Positions 12,369 to 24,727 are shown, numbered from the stretch's first letter. The stretch is 64,000 bases of DNA from Jaapia argillacea MUCL 33604 (GCA_000697665.1 KL197731.1:1-64000); one strand, 5' to 3'. A program made the numbers and translations. Notes: a model not told the origin generated them from the letters alone.

Positions 12369-13513
12369 GTTGACGGCTGGTGATGGCTCCCAGTCAATAT
12401 TGACCTACCGCTTCAGTCCATTTAAATGGGATTCGTAGTTTCTCACTGGAACGGCTCTCCGGGCAGTAGGAAGTAGTGGAAGGAGCAGCCTCTATTACGG
12501 CTGGAAGTCACCAGACTAGAAGCACGAGCCTTGCAGTCTCATAATCGCGACACTGCTGGTGGTAGGCCATGACGAGAAGATGAGGTGAGCGGGTGAACGC
12601 TTGTGGACGCCAACGAACTCATAGGATGGCAGTAGAATGGCCCCACCAAAAGGCAGGATCCAATCGACGGTGTCGTCCAAGGGTGTGGTGCCATTGGCCT
12701 TGAAGACGTCAACGGCTCGGAGGAGTCGGTGCATAAATAGCGGTCAACGTATTCGTGCCGTCAGTAACTTCTCTGCTGGAAGTGAGACGTGGGAGAGGTC
12801 TTCACAGTCGCATCACGAGGCACACAGTAGAAGTATGACGATGAGCGAAGAGAACTTGTGTCACCGCCGAACGGGGTGAGAGGGGCGATATGGATATGGA
12901 GCTCACGCTTCGGTTGCAAAAATGTCTAATTCTAATTCAAGTATCTATACTTCTGCATTCTCAGAGGCTAACTTGGTCGATGTGTCTCTGTTGATGTAAC
13001 AGCAGGGCTGCAGGTGGGAGCGAACTCCTCCTTACCTTTAATTCTACTTCCGCGTTCTTTGTGATACGATGATGAGTCGGTAACCTCGTTGAGTTCAGCG
13101 TCTCTGACTCCTTCGCTGCCACTCCATGAACGGTTGACTTCGAAAACTTGACCGTAGACTGAACAAGGAAAGGTGCTCAGGTCGCAACTTAGGCTGAGAC
13201 CAGAAGGAAATCAGGTTGAGCCCTTTCAGCTAGGAATATGACTCCATAGTAGTGATATATGATCTTCGAAACAGTGAAACAAATGATCATTGTGTAAGTT
13301 CTTTCCACTGCGAACCTGTAAAAAGGTGGGACATTAGCCGTACAGTCACGAACAAGCAGAGAGGACGCCGACGATCGGCTCACATTCTAGTACACTTGAA
13401 CGCAATTTTTGGGACATAGCGATGCAATCATCTAGATACCTATCAGGACAGTGATTCCCTACATGGCGAATAGTCGACTTGCCTCACCCCTGACCATCGT
13501 CGCCATTCATCCA
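12369..13513. other. Upstream region of phospholipase B copy 1 with a duplicated remnant
   Basis: About 1.1 kb between the two phospholipase genes. Around 12745-12800 the sequence matches 16055-16110 upstream of copy 2; on the minus strand both read SLPAEKLLTA / VLPAEKLLTA. Here the frame is cut by a stop and then resumes as a 72-codon open stretch (12516-12734) containing DDTVDWILPFGGAILLP. I do not recognise it. It is either a decayed exon carried along with the duplication or conserved promoter sequence. Confidence 0.45.
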
Positions 13514-15715
13514 CTAGAACAGAGCAAGGCTACCAAAGACGATCCCAGCGATCAACAATGCTGTTGAAAAGGTTCGTGTGCTTTCGGCTCCTGATGTGGT
13601 AGCGATGGCGACTTGCGTTCCGTTCCAGCAATACCTCGTGAAACAACTGGAACATACTCCACTCCTCTCAATACCTTCCTTCGCCCTCGTTCGATCAACC
13701 ACTGCGCACGCCAAGCAAGCAGGGTACTCTGGATCCACCATCTCCGAAGAGTTAGCAGGCAGACCCTGGGTGGCAAGAACGAATGTTTGGGCTAGCACAG
13801 CCTGGGCGAAGGTCTCGTTGAAGGTATCACCAGTTGTATTTGTTACGGCTGGCTGGCCAGGGGCAGGGCCACCGTCCGCCATGTAGATGATGAGAGGTGT
13901 GGAGGTGTTATCACAGCCAAAGAAGGTAGGATGCAGCGCAAGGCCCTCAGCGACGAAGACTGAAGTATTCGTGGGAACTGCTGGGAAGGGGTACGCAGCC
14001 GGATACATGTTCGCACGAGTTTGAGCATTCTAAAAGCGACAATCAGACGGAGACTAGGATCGAAGAACTATTGGCGACTTACGACTAAAGAAGTGCCTTC
14101 AGACCAGTTTTCAGTGTTATCGCCATTCTAGACAGATGAATATTAAGATAAGATGATATCCCCCGACCAAGGAGAATGAGTTACACACCGCGTCGACGGC
14201 GATGATGAGGTCCAGTCCTCTTGCCCTGACCAGAAGCGGTTGGAGGGGAATTGACTCGCCGTCGTTACCCCCATCAGTCAGTTTTAGATATGTCTCTTCA
14301 GAGTCAACGAACTCCCCGCTGTTGACTCCGTGAAAGGGATTCGGGTATAAACCGACATCCATGGATACCTCTGGCTGAGGGTAGCTTCCGTTGACTATCT
14401 CTATCCACGGCCATCCGGCCCCTGCCATCACGGCGGACAACTAATATAAAATCCAAATGTCAGGTTTACTACACCGAACCACGGAGGCACACGTACAGAG
14501 CTGTTTAATTGCGCAAACCAGTCATTAGAAGTGCCAATAACGAAACCGGCTTGCTCAAAGCCGGTTACGCAAACAGATTCGTTCGTCGTGCCGAGGTATT
14601 CGATTGGAGTGAATGAGGCGAGGGAAGGATCGTACGATCCCATTTCAACTGAAGAGAGGGATGGATCAAGGTCATCGGAGGTCTTGCCACTGAAGGGGGA
14701 AACTTACACGCATTAAACTCGTAGATTATATTCGACGGTGGGTACTCGTTGCCCGTCACATTGGGGCCGGAGGACCACGAATCAATGATGACGATTGGGA
14801 ATGGTTGGGTGTGATCCACGAACGTAGAGCTGCAACAAAAACGAATTAGGATTGTCCCCAAGAAATTGAGACGATCGGCGCCTACACGTTTTGAATACTT
14901 GAGAATAATTGTCCAGCCCCATGCATTGAGGTAGTATTATCGAAGAAGTTGGCCGTGGTCGTGCCATTCAGGAAATGCCTCGCGATATTACGACCCAAAG
15001 CATCGACAAGGGTGACCGGGAATCCGGCAGCATATTTCCCCTCGATCTCCGCAACCAACTGGGATTCGTACAACGTATTCAAGGCCGTGTCGTTCCCAGC
15101 AACTGGTTGGTCCAACATTCCATAAGCAGTCGTCCACCCTCCCCAGCCACCAGGGGTCGCCGACCCGTTCGGGGGACCGAGAATGAGGTCTTGCATGGTC
15201 GGAAAGTTCGACTGCGAGAGAGAATAGACGAGGGTGGATCCCCCGGATAAACCCGACATATACGTGAGGGCTTGGAGCAACCCTCCTGTCCCAGCCTTGA
15301 CAGAAGATGAGTTCCGTCCATCCAAGGCATTCATGACTCCTGCTCCGAATAACGCTGCTCTGTATGCGCCACCACTGACTGCAATACCGACCGTAGGAAG
15401 GGTTCCGTTGGTGGCAGTCCCACTAGCGAGGATCGAGGAGACATAGGAGGGGAGAGTGACGTTGGTGGCTTGGACATTGGAGAGGTATGTTTGGAATGCG
15501 GATGGGATGACGTTCGCCTTTTTTGCAGCGACATACTCGGCCTCGGCAGAACTGAGGGATTGGTTAACGCCCGGAACACCAGCGTTGCGAACCAAGGAGA
15601 AGTTGGGTGGACATGAGCCGAACTGAGGAGTGAGGGCTTGAGAGGCGGTTTGAGCGAGTACAGGTCCCACTGAAGCAGACAAGAGGGCTGAAACAGCAAG
15701 CACACTTGAAAGCAT
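13514..15715 (-). CDS. Lysophospholipase / phospholipase B, copy 2
   Basis: Second member of the tandem pair, same family and function as copy 1. The first exon (15715-14886) is 830 bases, exactly as in copy 1, and the later introns fall at equivalent places (for example after AFAT/SFTPIEYLGTTNESVC and after VIIAVDA). It has a signal peptide (ASVGPVLAQ), SGGAYRAALFGAG, GLSGGS, LTDGGNDGESIPLQPLL, the Cys-rich CLACAV/CSSCFTRYC segment and a C-terminal hydrophobic stretch (ALLIAGIVFGSLALF) suited to GPI anchoring. Divergence from copy 1 is moderate and spread along the gene, so the duplication is not recent and both copies appear to be maintained. Confidence 0.93.
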
Positions 15716-16677
15716 GATGAAAACGTCCTGGGCCAGAGCACCGTAGACGATGCATGGTTTTCAAAAATTCCATTTAAGCAAGTGAGAGCGTTCTCACTGC
15801 TTCGGCTCCTCGGTAAAGGAAGTAGGGAGACGAAGAGTACACATTACGGCGAATGGTCAGTTGATCAAAGCCGTGGAAGATGTTAACTTGAAGTAGACCG
15901 GCGGTGTCACCGATCCAAAGCCGTCGCAATCCGTTCCGACTCTGCGTGGCCAGTCAAAAGAGGAACTCCATGTATTTACCCACAACGGAGGTTTGTCTGG
16001 TCTCAACTAAACCAACCGAGAAGAATCAGATTAAGTAGAAAGGCATAAATAGAGATCGACGTGCCCTTGTATGCCGTCAACAATTTCTCCGCAGGAAGGA
16101 CGACGTGGGATGAGTTAAGTGATAGTCTCGAGTAGAACCACAGGTAGCAACTCCATCTCAAATGCGAGGAGATAGTGTTTTTCAAGCAGGAGGTTGCGGC
16201 TGCAAGGTGAGCTTGCGTCGAGTGAGATTGACAGTTCAGAATCCCAGATATAATACCCGTTGATGGTGGTCAACGACAAGGAGCCACAGTCGCGTTCGAT
16301 TCAGACGCGTCTCCTGGCCACCCTGCTCATCATCCTAATTTTTTTGGCCCAGCTAATTCTTCCGCACTTATTGTGGGTACACCACCGCAATCACTCATCG
16401 ATCAATGTCAAATCTGTGTCCCTCTCTCAGGATGTCGGTCGAGCTTTGAATAACCTATCCTTGCCGTAACTTGGGGTGCATTTGGGTCGACTTTTCCATC
16501 GAACATATTCAACTCCAGCCTGATTCTTGCTGTATAAATCAAACATCGCTCAAACTCCTCAGGTGAAATCTCGGTGAGATGTCCATTCCAGGATCTCAAT
16601 CTTGTACGAGAGGTTTTTCTGACTAGTGTGCATCATTTAGGACTTCACAGCCTGAGGTTCATGCTCTCGAAAAAGGC
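15716..16677. other. Upstream region of phospholipase B copy 2
   Basis: About 960 bases. Contains the counterpart (16055-16110) of the remnant upstream of copy 1. On the minus strand a 60-codon frame (16185-16003) includes SSHVVLPAEKLLTAYKG and ends in a hydrophobic run. No family is recognised. The right part should carry the promoter of the F-box gene at 16678. Confidence 0.45.
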
Positions 16678-18111
16678 ATGGTCAACACTCCCACAGATGG
16701 ACGCGGTTATGGGGAGCTCCTGAAGCAAGTCACCGAGCAGAACGGGGCGATTGGAGAGCTTCAACATCGTATTGCAGAGGCCCAGGCTTCGCTTGCGGTC
16801 CTTATGAACGCTATCGCACCATACGCCCCCATATACCGACTACCCACAGAGACATTGTCTGCGATATTTGTCATGGGCCACAACGAAGAATGCGACCCTT
16901 CAAAGCCCTCCGCGGGATGGCGATTTACCTTTCGGTCGTCAATTTGCCAAGTATCCAGACGGTTCCGGGATGTCGCTACCCAGACAGCACCTTTGTGGTG
17001 CAACCTTGATATACGACTGCGCCGAAATATGACGGGAAAGTTACCACATCTTTATGTGCAAACCTGCATCGAGCGGTCCAAGTCTTGCCCTCTCAATATT
17101 TCGATCGAAATTTTATGCTGCTGTTCGCGATGCAGCCCCGCACAGTGCTATTTTTCAATTGTCGCCGAACATATCATCCCCCATCTCGACAGAGTACGCG
17201 TCCTCGAATTCAATATCGGGAACCTGAATGAAATCTACATCCCTTTCTTCCAAGAAATGGGTGCTGCGAAGGCTCCCCTCCTTGAGGAATATCGGTGTAT
17301 TGTAGGCGAACATAACATCGACGACTGGCTTTCTACGAGTGGATCGTACCACACTTTTGCTGGTGGATCCCCTCGATTAACATCCATCACCTACGAAGGT
17401 CGTGTTTATTCGAGTCGCCTTCTCCCCAGCCTCCACACGGTCACAACCCTCTCTCTCGGAGGGATCGGTTCTTATCAGGGAATGTCAGCGATCCTCGCCG
17501 ATTTCCCTCTTCTCGACGCTCTCGTAGTCGGACCAATGTCCGTGGATTTGGAAGACCCAACCGGTAAACCTCCGATCCTCGTCCCATCGTTACGGTCCTT
17601 CACGACTTCTGGCTGCGAGTCACATTGGTGGTGTGGCGTCTTACAAGCCCCATTGCTGGAATCGCTGTCCATCGATTCCACAATTACCCCATATATTCAC
17701 TCCGCTCTCAGCATCATCAGAGATACAGGGAAGTTCCCATTGTTACGTTCCCTGTCTGTGGAAACCGATAGTCAACCAGATGACGAAGAGGAAGCTTTGA
17801 AAACTATCGACAGTCAATTTATAAAGGCTACACCACTCCTTACGCATCTTACCCTCGACGCGCCTTTTCCTTCTATCGAAGCCTTTCTTCCCATTCTCTG
17901 TCCGACCCAGCATTGCGATGAAGGGGATAGTGTCCCTTGGCCCCACCTTCAATCGGTCCAGCTCGACCCTTACTTTGAATTCATGTTAAGTGAACTAGCA
18001 GCGGATCGCATCCAGAAAGGTTATCCTATCGGGACGTTGGGGATGGGTGATCAGGTTCTTACGGATGGCTTCGACGCGGAGGGTAGGAATGTGACGGATA
18101 TGATTGTCTAG
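16678..18111 (+). CDS. F-box protein, paralogue of the one at 8459
   Basis: A single-exon 477-residue protein. An N-terminal coiled coil (LKQVTEQNGAIGELQHRIAE) leads into an F-box (YAPIYRLPTETLSAIFVMGH; SRRFRDVATQTAPLW), then leucine-rich-like repeats. The role is inferred as SCF substrate adaptor. Shared blocks with the 8459 gene (coiled coil, GHNEECDPSKP, Cys cluster CCCSRCSP, HWWCGVL, TGKFPLLRSL) show common descent. No introns are needed and the ATG at 16678 precedes the coiled coil directly. Confidence 0.85.
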   Translation: MVNTPTDGRGYGELLKQVTEQNGAIGELQHRIAEAQASLAVLMNAIAPYAPIYRLPTETLSAIFVMGHNEECDPSKPSAGWRFTFRSSICQVSRRFRDVATQTAPLWCNLDIRLRRNMTGKLPHLYVQTCIERSKSCPLNISIEILCCCSRCSPAQCYFSIVAEHIIPHLDRVRVLEFNIGNLNEIYIPFFQEMGAAKAPLLEEYRCIVGEHNIDDWLSTSGSYHTFAGGSPRLTSITYEGRVYSSRLLPSLHTVTTLSLGGIGSYQGMSAILADFPLLDALVVGPMSVDLEDPTGKPPILVPSLRSFTTSGCESHWWCGVLQAPLLESLSIDSTITPYIHSALSIIRDTGKFPLLRSLSVETDSQPDDEEEALKTIDSQFIKATPLLTHLTLDAPFPSIEAFLPILCPTQHCDEGDSVPWPHLQSVQLDPYFEFMLSELAADRIQKGYPIGTLGMGDQVLTDGFDAEGRNVTDMIV

Positions 18112-18498
18112 GTCTTCAACCTCGACTACCGCGACACTGTCAGAGGCTTCGTTCAACGCGACACGGGCGACGTCCACAGGGGGTTGAAGCATTTGGTTGA
18201 AACGAGGAGTATCTAGGGTTTGGGGTCTTCTTCGAGAGTGGAAAGCCTTGACAAGTTTATCTTGGAGAAATATATATTATTTGTTGTCTCAGAAAGGAGC
18301 TTCCACTAATTCTTGAGACCTTAGTGACGGTTAGGCAAAGGGACTTGACCGTTTCCCACGCCACTCCGCCCAACCACATCACTTGCTCGGCGTTCGCTAC
18401 GACGAGGGGCACAGGTTTTGTTGTAGCTGCGCACTGCGCCGCTTGTTCTGTTTAATATCAACCCTCCGTTGGTTTTCTTTCTCTGCAACTCCATCAAC

Positions 18499-20089
18499 AT
18501 GCCTGCTCAGTCAACTCTGACGACTGAGGAGAAAGCCAAAGTCAAGTCCGCCGTCCCAACTTCATCGAACAAGATCTTCACAGCCGGACTCGCGCGCATT
18601 TACTATGCACATCCCGACCCCAATCAATGGGCGTATGCTGGTCTTCAGGGGGCTTTGGTCTTTCTGAGAGACAACAACAAGAATTCGTCGTACTTCCGAA
18701 TGGTGGATCTGAATGGAACTCGAGGGGTTATCTGGGAGCACGAGCTATATGACTCTCTGGAATACTTCCAGGATCGACCTTTCTTTCACTCATTCGCAGG
18801 AGACGTACGTTCTTAGCCTTGACACATAAGCAGTGGCACTAACAGCCTCGTCATCCAGGAATGTATGATTGGGTTTGTCTTCGCCGAGGAGAGCGAAGCA
18901 AGGACGTTCTATAAGAAAGTTACTACGAAGAAGAACTCCGCACGTAAGTCCACTCCTGCTTGTTGTACGATCATTCCGTGACCCTCCTGGTCCAGCCAAA
19001 GCGAAAGCAAATGAGAAGAAGAAGAAAGCTGGGAAAGGCGGCAAGATCGACAAGTCGATGATTTCAGGCCCAACCGCAGGGTCATTCATACACGTCGCTC
19101 ATATGGGCTATGACGCGGATAAAGGGTTCACTTCGACCAATGTTGACCCCTCTTGGATGGCATTCCTTGATGGGCTCGCCAGTCATGGAATAGACAAATC
19201 CCTGATCGAGAACAACATGGATTTCATCAAAGACTTCGTCAGAGACGCACAAAGATCCGCTGGCTCGGGTGCTGCTGCGGGTGGACCCAAGAAGAAACCT
19301 CCTCCCCCTCCCGCACCTCGGAGGAATGTTCATGGGCATGGTCAGAGTGATAGTGTCTCCTCGTTGACAAACTCTCCGTCAACACCAACACCTCCTGCGC
19401 CACCACCTCCCCGCGCTCCTCCGTCTAGAGTCGTGGCACCTCCTTCGACGCCCCAAGCACCGCCTCCACCTCCAGTGAGAGCCCCACCTGCTTCTTCAAC
19501 GCCGCCTCCACCTCCGATTAGACCAAGTACGTCGGCGCCGGCACCACCACCACCGCATCACGCAAGACATAATGGAGGACCCCCTCCTCCTCCACCCCCT
19601 CCAACCCGTCCAGGTACTGCTCCTCCGCACCCTCCACCTCCACCTTCTCGTCCGACAGGTGCTCCTCCGCCACCACCTCCACCACCTCCACCCCCCGGTG
19701 GCACAGCACCCCCGCCTCCACCGCCACCGCCACCTCCTCCTGGTGGTGCTACTCCCCCTCCTCCTCCTCCACCCCCACCCCCAGGTGCACCTCCTCCGCC
19801 AATTGCGGCTGTGCTCCCCGCGCCCCAACCAGGTCGCTCAGACCTACTTGCATCTATTCAAGGCAAAGGTATACATTCTCTCAAACGTGTAGAATCATCC
19901 TCTCCTCCTCCTCGGGCTTCACCCTCACGGTCCACTGCGACACCTCAGCCTGTTGATGATGGTGCCTCTAGCTCGGGAGGAGGTGGAGGTGGAGATTTGA
20001 CGTCTGCTTTGGCTGCTGCTTTGTTAGAAAGGAATAAGAAGTTGGGTGATAGTGACGAGGAAGAAGATGAGGAGGATGAATGGGATTGA
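18499..20089 (+). CDS. LAS17: Wiskott-Aldrich syndrome protein homologue (WASP/Las17)
   Basis: Three exons (18499-18804, 18859-18943, 18996-20089) give 494 residues. WASP recruits and activates the Arp2/3 complex to nucleate branched actin at endocytic sites. The order is canonical. An N-terminal WH1 domain (about residues 1-130: IYYAHPDPNQWAYAGLQGAL, EHELYDSLEYFQ, FFHSFAGDECMIGFVF) is followed by a basic stretch KANEKKKKAGKGGK. A CRIB/GBD region follows (ISGPTAGSFIHVAHMGYD), then about 170 residues of poly-proline for profilin and SH3 binding. A WH2 motif (DLLASIQGKGIHSLKRVE) and an acidic C-terminus ending DEEEDEEDEWD with the conserved penultimate Trp complete it. The CRIB motif suggests Cdc42/Rac control, unlike the yeast protein, which lacks it. 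The ATG at 18499 gives the cleanest WH1 start; an in-frame ATG lies 30 bases upstream. Confidence 0.95.
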
Positions 20090-20378
20090 AGGGTTGAAAC
20101 GTGGTGAAATGGAGATGAAATGGACTGCGGTACCCTTCGTCGCGTATCTACCCCAACTATTATTTATGTATGATGGAGTCGTTTCTTTTCTCAATCGTCG
20201 TCGCATCCGAAGCACACGAATATTCAACCTGTTTTTTTTGGTGCCCATGCCGTTGAATGTTGCCACCCCTCTCGTCCCACTGACGGGCTCAGGTTACTCC
20301 AGCTGAAGGCAGCTGTCCGACTTCACCAAGTGCCCAGTTTGTTTCACTTGACTACATATTCGCCGTCTTTCTTCCCCC

Positions 20379-21858
20379 ATGACCTCTGGTGACCAGACTG
20401 ATACCTTTACCAACATCCTCGCGTCCCACCAGGACCTCATCCAGGATGCCGCCGAAGCTCTTCCCCATTCCTTCTCCAGCTGCACTTACTCCTTAGGTCC
20501 CCTCCGCCAGGCCGTCTATCTATGTTTAACTTGCGAAGTCCCGCGAGGGATATGTTCAGCCTGCTCAATTGCTTGTCATACAGACCACGAACAAGTTGAA
20601 CTATTCCCCAAACGAAACTTTCGTTGTGATTGTCCGACGAGCGCTATACCTCACCAATGTACGTTGCATGGTGATGGAGCGGTTGAAGAGGAGAACAAGG
20701 GGAATGGGTATGGGCAGAACTTTAGAGGGTTGTTCTGTAGATGTGGTAGGAAGTATGATGCAAAGACTGAGAGGGAGACCATGGTTCAGTGCGTTGCTTG
20801 CGAGGTATGTGTTCGCGTTTACCTCTGAGGATGGTTGGCTGAGACAGTGTAGGATTGGTTTCACGAGTCATGTCTAAACTTGCGAGAGCGGCCATCCTCA
20901 AGAGAGCCCACACCAATACCGACTGCGAATGAGCAAGTTGACGACGACGAGGCTCGTTCTGAGGCGTCTTCATCTGGACTCCCACCACCTTTACTCTCAG
21001 CTTCAGACTACGAATCCCTCATCTGTGGAGCGTGTGTCTCGAACATCCCAATCCTCAAAAGATGGGCGGGAACGCAAGGGGTTATGATGGTCATTCGAGA
21101 CGACGAAAAGTCTCCTTGGAAGATCCTGGGATCGACTGAAGGAGACAACGTTGTTGACGTCGTAGACGAATCGCCAATCACCACTGGTCAGGTTGGGTCC
21201 AAACGGCCCCACCTGGAATCTGTCGACGAACACGAAGAACGGGAGACGAAACGACCTCGTGGTTCCCCTTCGTCCCCTTCATCTCCTAGTCGGTGTCTCG
21301 CACCGCCACCCAATCCTATATCTCAAAAAATCCTGTCCACCGGTGCTCCCGATTTAGGCGTTGGGGATATCTTCCTGACGGAGGGATGGAGAGAACGTTG
21401 GTGCCAGTGCACCTCAGTGCGTCATTTCGTTCCATTTCTGCCCAAGATATCTCGTTGAACTTTCTGCCTAGTGTTTACCATCCCTTCAAGCACATCCTTG
21501 GCTTGTTGAAGAAGAGGAGACTTACGAGCCTCCAGAAGATCCGGACTCTGGTGATTTGCGCATAACAGCCACACCTTATCGTTCTCTCTAATTCTATTGT
21601 CTCCCTTAGGCCTCACCCTTGAAGAGCTGGGCCTCAGGGCTCTCCAAAGACTCCCTAGGGACCGTGCCCTCGATGGTATCCGAGCATTCAATGAAATGAG
21701 GCGAGTTTCTGTTTTCGTCTGTTTTTGGTTACAAAGCCTGATACTGGCACTGTAGAGATGACTTGATGAAGTATCTACGCCCATTCGCCCAAGAAGGCAA
21801 GGTTGTGAGGGAGGAGGATGTAAAGGCTTTCTTCGAGGAGAGGAACGCTGGCTCATGA
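20379..21858 (+). CDS. UBR7-type E3 ubiquitin ligase (UBR box + PHD finger)
   Basis: Five exons (20379-20804, 20853-21416, 21472-21550, 21610-21700, 21756-21858) give 420 residues. The UBR box spans about residues 40-110 (YLCLTCEVPRGICSACSIAC, HTDHEQVELFPKRNFRCDC, QCTLHG). The PHD finger follows (LFCRCGRKYDA ... MVQCVACEDWFHESCLNL ... LICGACV) and is interrupted by an insertion of about 50 Ser/Glu-rich residues. The C-terminal part carries WCQCTSCLPSL and EETYEPPEDPDSGLTLEELG, diagnostic of UBR7/Mlo2. The family is nuclear and acts on histone H2B in animals; here that is inferred. The fourth intron (21701-21755) starts with GC (gcgagt), not GT; reading across it restores NEMRDDLMKYL. Confidence 0.93.
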
Positions 21859-22165
21859 ATATTGGTATTCTTCGATCTATCACTGTACTCCTTTTTCGCA
21901 TTCCTTTGAGATTCATTATTCGAGGCGAAGTAAGTAAACAGGCGCTGATGAGCAATTCTACGTTCGACGAGCTCCTGTAATCTCAGTAGTTTACCTTTGC
22001 TAAGCCAGAGCCTTCCAAAAAGGGGCGGCGTTCAGTAGAACTGTCACAAGAAACGTGACAGGCTAACAGAGTGTGACGGATCAGGAATCGACGCGTCACC
22101 ATCTCCTCAAGGACAAACGGCTTGTACGCGTACTCCTACCAAAGCCATCCTCTAGAACTTTCACA
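21859..22165. other. Intergenic
   Basis: About 300 bases between the UBR7 stop and the proteasome subunit start. No gene seen; it must hold the UBR7 3' end and the proteasome gene promoter. Confidence 0.4.
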
Positions 22166-23015
22166 ATGGTGTGGTTACAGTGAACAGAAATTTGCGAGAG
22201 AACTAATCCTTTGTTATGCCAGTCAATCATGGAATACAACGGTGGCTCCGTTATAGCCATGGTTGGGAAGAACTGTGTTGCAGTTGCGTCTGACTTGCGC
22301 CTCGGCAACCAAGCTCTGACTGTCGCCACGAATTTTGAGAAGGCGAGCCGAAGCTGTCGCTGATCTTACTGTCGTCGGTGTTAATGCGATGGTTAGGTGT
22401 TCCCCATAACAGACCGCATCTACCTTGGGATGTCAGGTTTAGCGACGGACGTCACGACATTGTGAGTTGCATTTATGATGACCTTCTATAGACGAGGCTA
22501 ACGGACTCGCCCACAGACGAGAGACATTCCGATATCGAGTGAACATGTACACCATCAAAGAAGAACGGGACATCGAGCCAGAAGCCTTCGCCCACCTTGT
22601 CTCTTCAACACTTTACGAACGACGATTCGGTCCCTTCTTCATTGAACCCGTCATTGCAGGCCTATCAAAAACCTCCTCAGGAGCCTTCAGGCCATACATA
22701 GCAGGTGCAGATCTGATAGGATGTCTAAACTTTGCCAAGGACTTCGTGGTGGCAGGGACGGCGAGCGAGAAGATGTTTGGTGTTGCTGAGGGATTGTGGG
22801 AACCTGATCTTGAACCGGAGGATTTGTTTGAGACGATCTCGCAGACGTTGTTGAATTCGGTGGATAGAGATGCGTATTCTGGTTGGGGTGCTATTGTTCA
22901 CGTGATGTGAGTCCCCTCCTTGTCTGCGATTTTTGATTGGATCGCTCATGTCCCACTCTGGTGCAGCACACCAGAGCAGGTTATCACTCGCACACTGAAG
23001 GCCCGCATGGACTGA
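22166..23015 (+). CDS. PUP3: 20S proteasome subunit beta type-3
   Basis: Proposed exons are 22166-22168, 22223-22342, 22397-22461, 22517-22906 and 22967-23015. The product reads [18 protein letters not shown] and continues with [50 protein letters not shown] and the C-terminal TRTLKARMD, all hallmarks of beta-3. This subunit is catalytically inactive and structural in the beta rings. The first coding exon would be the ATG alone: an ATG at 22166 followed by gtgtgg, joined to TCA-ATC-ATG after the cag at 22220-22222. This reproduces the conserved S-I-M before YNGG. If splicing does not occur there, translation would begin at the internal ATG 22229. The second coding intron begins with GC (22343, gcgagc). 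Confidence 0.93.
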
Positions 23016-23631
23016 TTGTTGTATCGATATTTCCGATTCATTTTTGCATCTCACGTCCGCGAATAAGCCTCTACCTGTTCGATTCACCTCGTGTCCATTG
23101 TGAAGTTGGCAAGGTTCATCAAGCAGTCCGAGGGAATCCAATCCCAACGATAACGTTGGAGGGGACGCCGTAGCTCAAATCGGGTGAGATCGCCACGTGA
23201 GCATGCTTCTTTCGTCGAGGGGTTGGCTCGGTGTCCTACTGAGGCCTCCCCGAATTGCAACGGTAATTACGACGCGTTTCCTGCCCTCAACGCTCGGGGA
23301 TATCACCGAGCCTCATCGGCTCTGCTCGCAAGAACACCGACGAAGCCGGGATTGATTGCACAGGATCTAATAATAACATTCATCTGGTTACGACTGCCTT
23401 ACGACCAGTAGTCTCCAGATGAGCGTTCCCCCGTCGGCTATTAGCCGCGACCTGTGCTCGAGCAGGAGCTTTCACTTCACCGGATCCTTCTCTCATAATC
23501 TGTCTCGGTGTGCGGCCGAGCTTAAATTCTGAGAGTTGATATCAGTATCGATGCCCAAATCTTTTCTAACTTTTCTCTTCTTATCCTTTCCTCGCTCTTG
23601 ACTTCTGACATTTTACTCCTGCACACTCGAA
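23016..23631. other. Intergenic
   Basis: About 600 bases between the proteasome subunit and the SPRY gene. I see no gene. A pyrimidine-rich stretch just before 23632 fits a promoter of the downstream gene. Confidence 0.4.
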
Positions 23632-24727
23632 ATGAGCTACCGTCCTGGACCCACTGGTTGGAGTCACGAGAATAGTCGAGGTAATGTTGACGTCTCTCAA
23701 GATGGTCTCTTCGTTCGTTATCGGGGGTCAACTGGCTTCCCCGATGAAAGGCGTAGGATGGTCGGTGCTGCCAAGGGTAAGTACTGCTCAGCCAGGGCGT
23801 TCGACTCCTCTCTGGATTGCTGATGTTAACCACGTCTTAAAGGGAACGCACCATGCCCTCGGAGTGGAATTTACTACTTTGAGTTTACGGTCGTGAACCA
23901 GGGAAATGGAGGGTAAGAATTCATCCGCACGGTTTCGTCGTTCTCGTTCACTCATCCCTCCACCCCTATTTTTCGACTCTGTAGCCTTGTGGGTATCGGC
24001 ATGATGACAGAACAATCCCGGTTGAGCGACATGCCAGGGTGGGGCAAGACCGCGAAAGACTGGGGATATCATGGAGGTACATCCCTCCGATCTTTCCAAT
24101 TATTTGAAGCAGCGTCTCAACCTAGGGATTGACGCATAGATGATGGAAACGTGATATTTGAAGGGACTGCTTATCGCAAGGCTACATCGACCGCGAACAG
24201 ATTCGGGACTGGCGATACCGTTGGCGAGTAGTTTTGCTCAGTTGACACTTCTGAATGTCACTAACGTGATATTGTTTAGGTTGTGGCGTCAACTGGAATG
24301 TGAAGGATGGAAGTATTTTCTTTACCAAGAACGGGTTATACCTAGGTACGCGAGTCCTGCATATCAACCATCCTAAAATCCTTGACTCGGCTTCCCTTAG
24401 GAGCACCTGTGAAAAAGATTGGAGACCAAGATTTATACCCCGCTGTTGGTCTCCTGTCGGCAGGAGCTGAGATACACGCCAACTTTGGTCAACAGCCCTT
24501 TAAGATTGACATCGGAACATATGCTCATGTAGGTGTTGTCTTCGATTATCATAGCAGGATGACTTATCCCTATTTTCTATTATCCACAGGACCCAGAGGC
24601 AGCTGAGAAGCACGCGAAAGGGTTCCACTCCGGTCTTGACAGTATCTGGGGACATGTCAAGGAAGGTATGGCTGAGGGGCTTGGAGAAGGTATAGGAGAG
24701 GGTATAGCTCATGGGTTAGGAGCGTAA
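23632..24727 (+). CDS. SPRY-domain protein
   Basis: Seven exons (23632-23776, 23843-23912, 23985-24076, 24140-24223, 24280-24345, 24401-24528, 24590-24727) give 240 residues. The SPRY core runs through GIYYFEFTVVNQGNGGLVGI, MPGWGKTAKDWGYHGDDGNV, DTVGCGVNWNVKDGSIFFTK, NGLYLG and LYPAVGLLSAGAEIHANFGQ. That is the RanBPM/Ssh4-like SPRY pattern, a protein-binding module. The C-terminus after the domain is a short Gly/Glu/His-rich helix. No LisH, CTLH or membrane segment is present, so it is a SPRY domain with little else and its partner is unknown. The fourth intron (24224-24279) has a GC donor (gcgagt). Confidence 0.88.

Noticed and set aside
19496-19892. Arg/Trp-rich, Val/Glu-rich and His/Leu-rich frames across the WASP proline region
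   Set aside because: They are other-frame and antisense shadows of the poly-proline CCT/CCA repeats.
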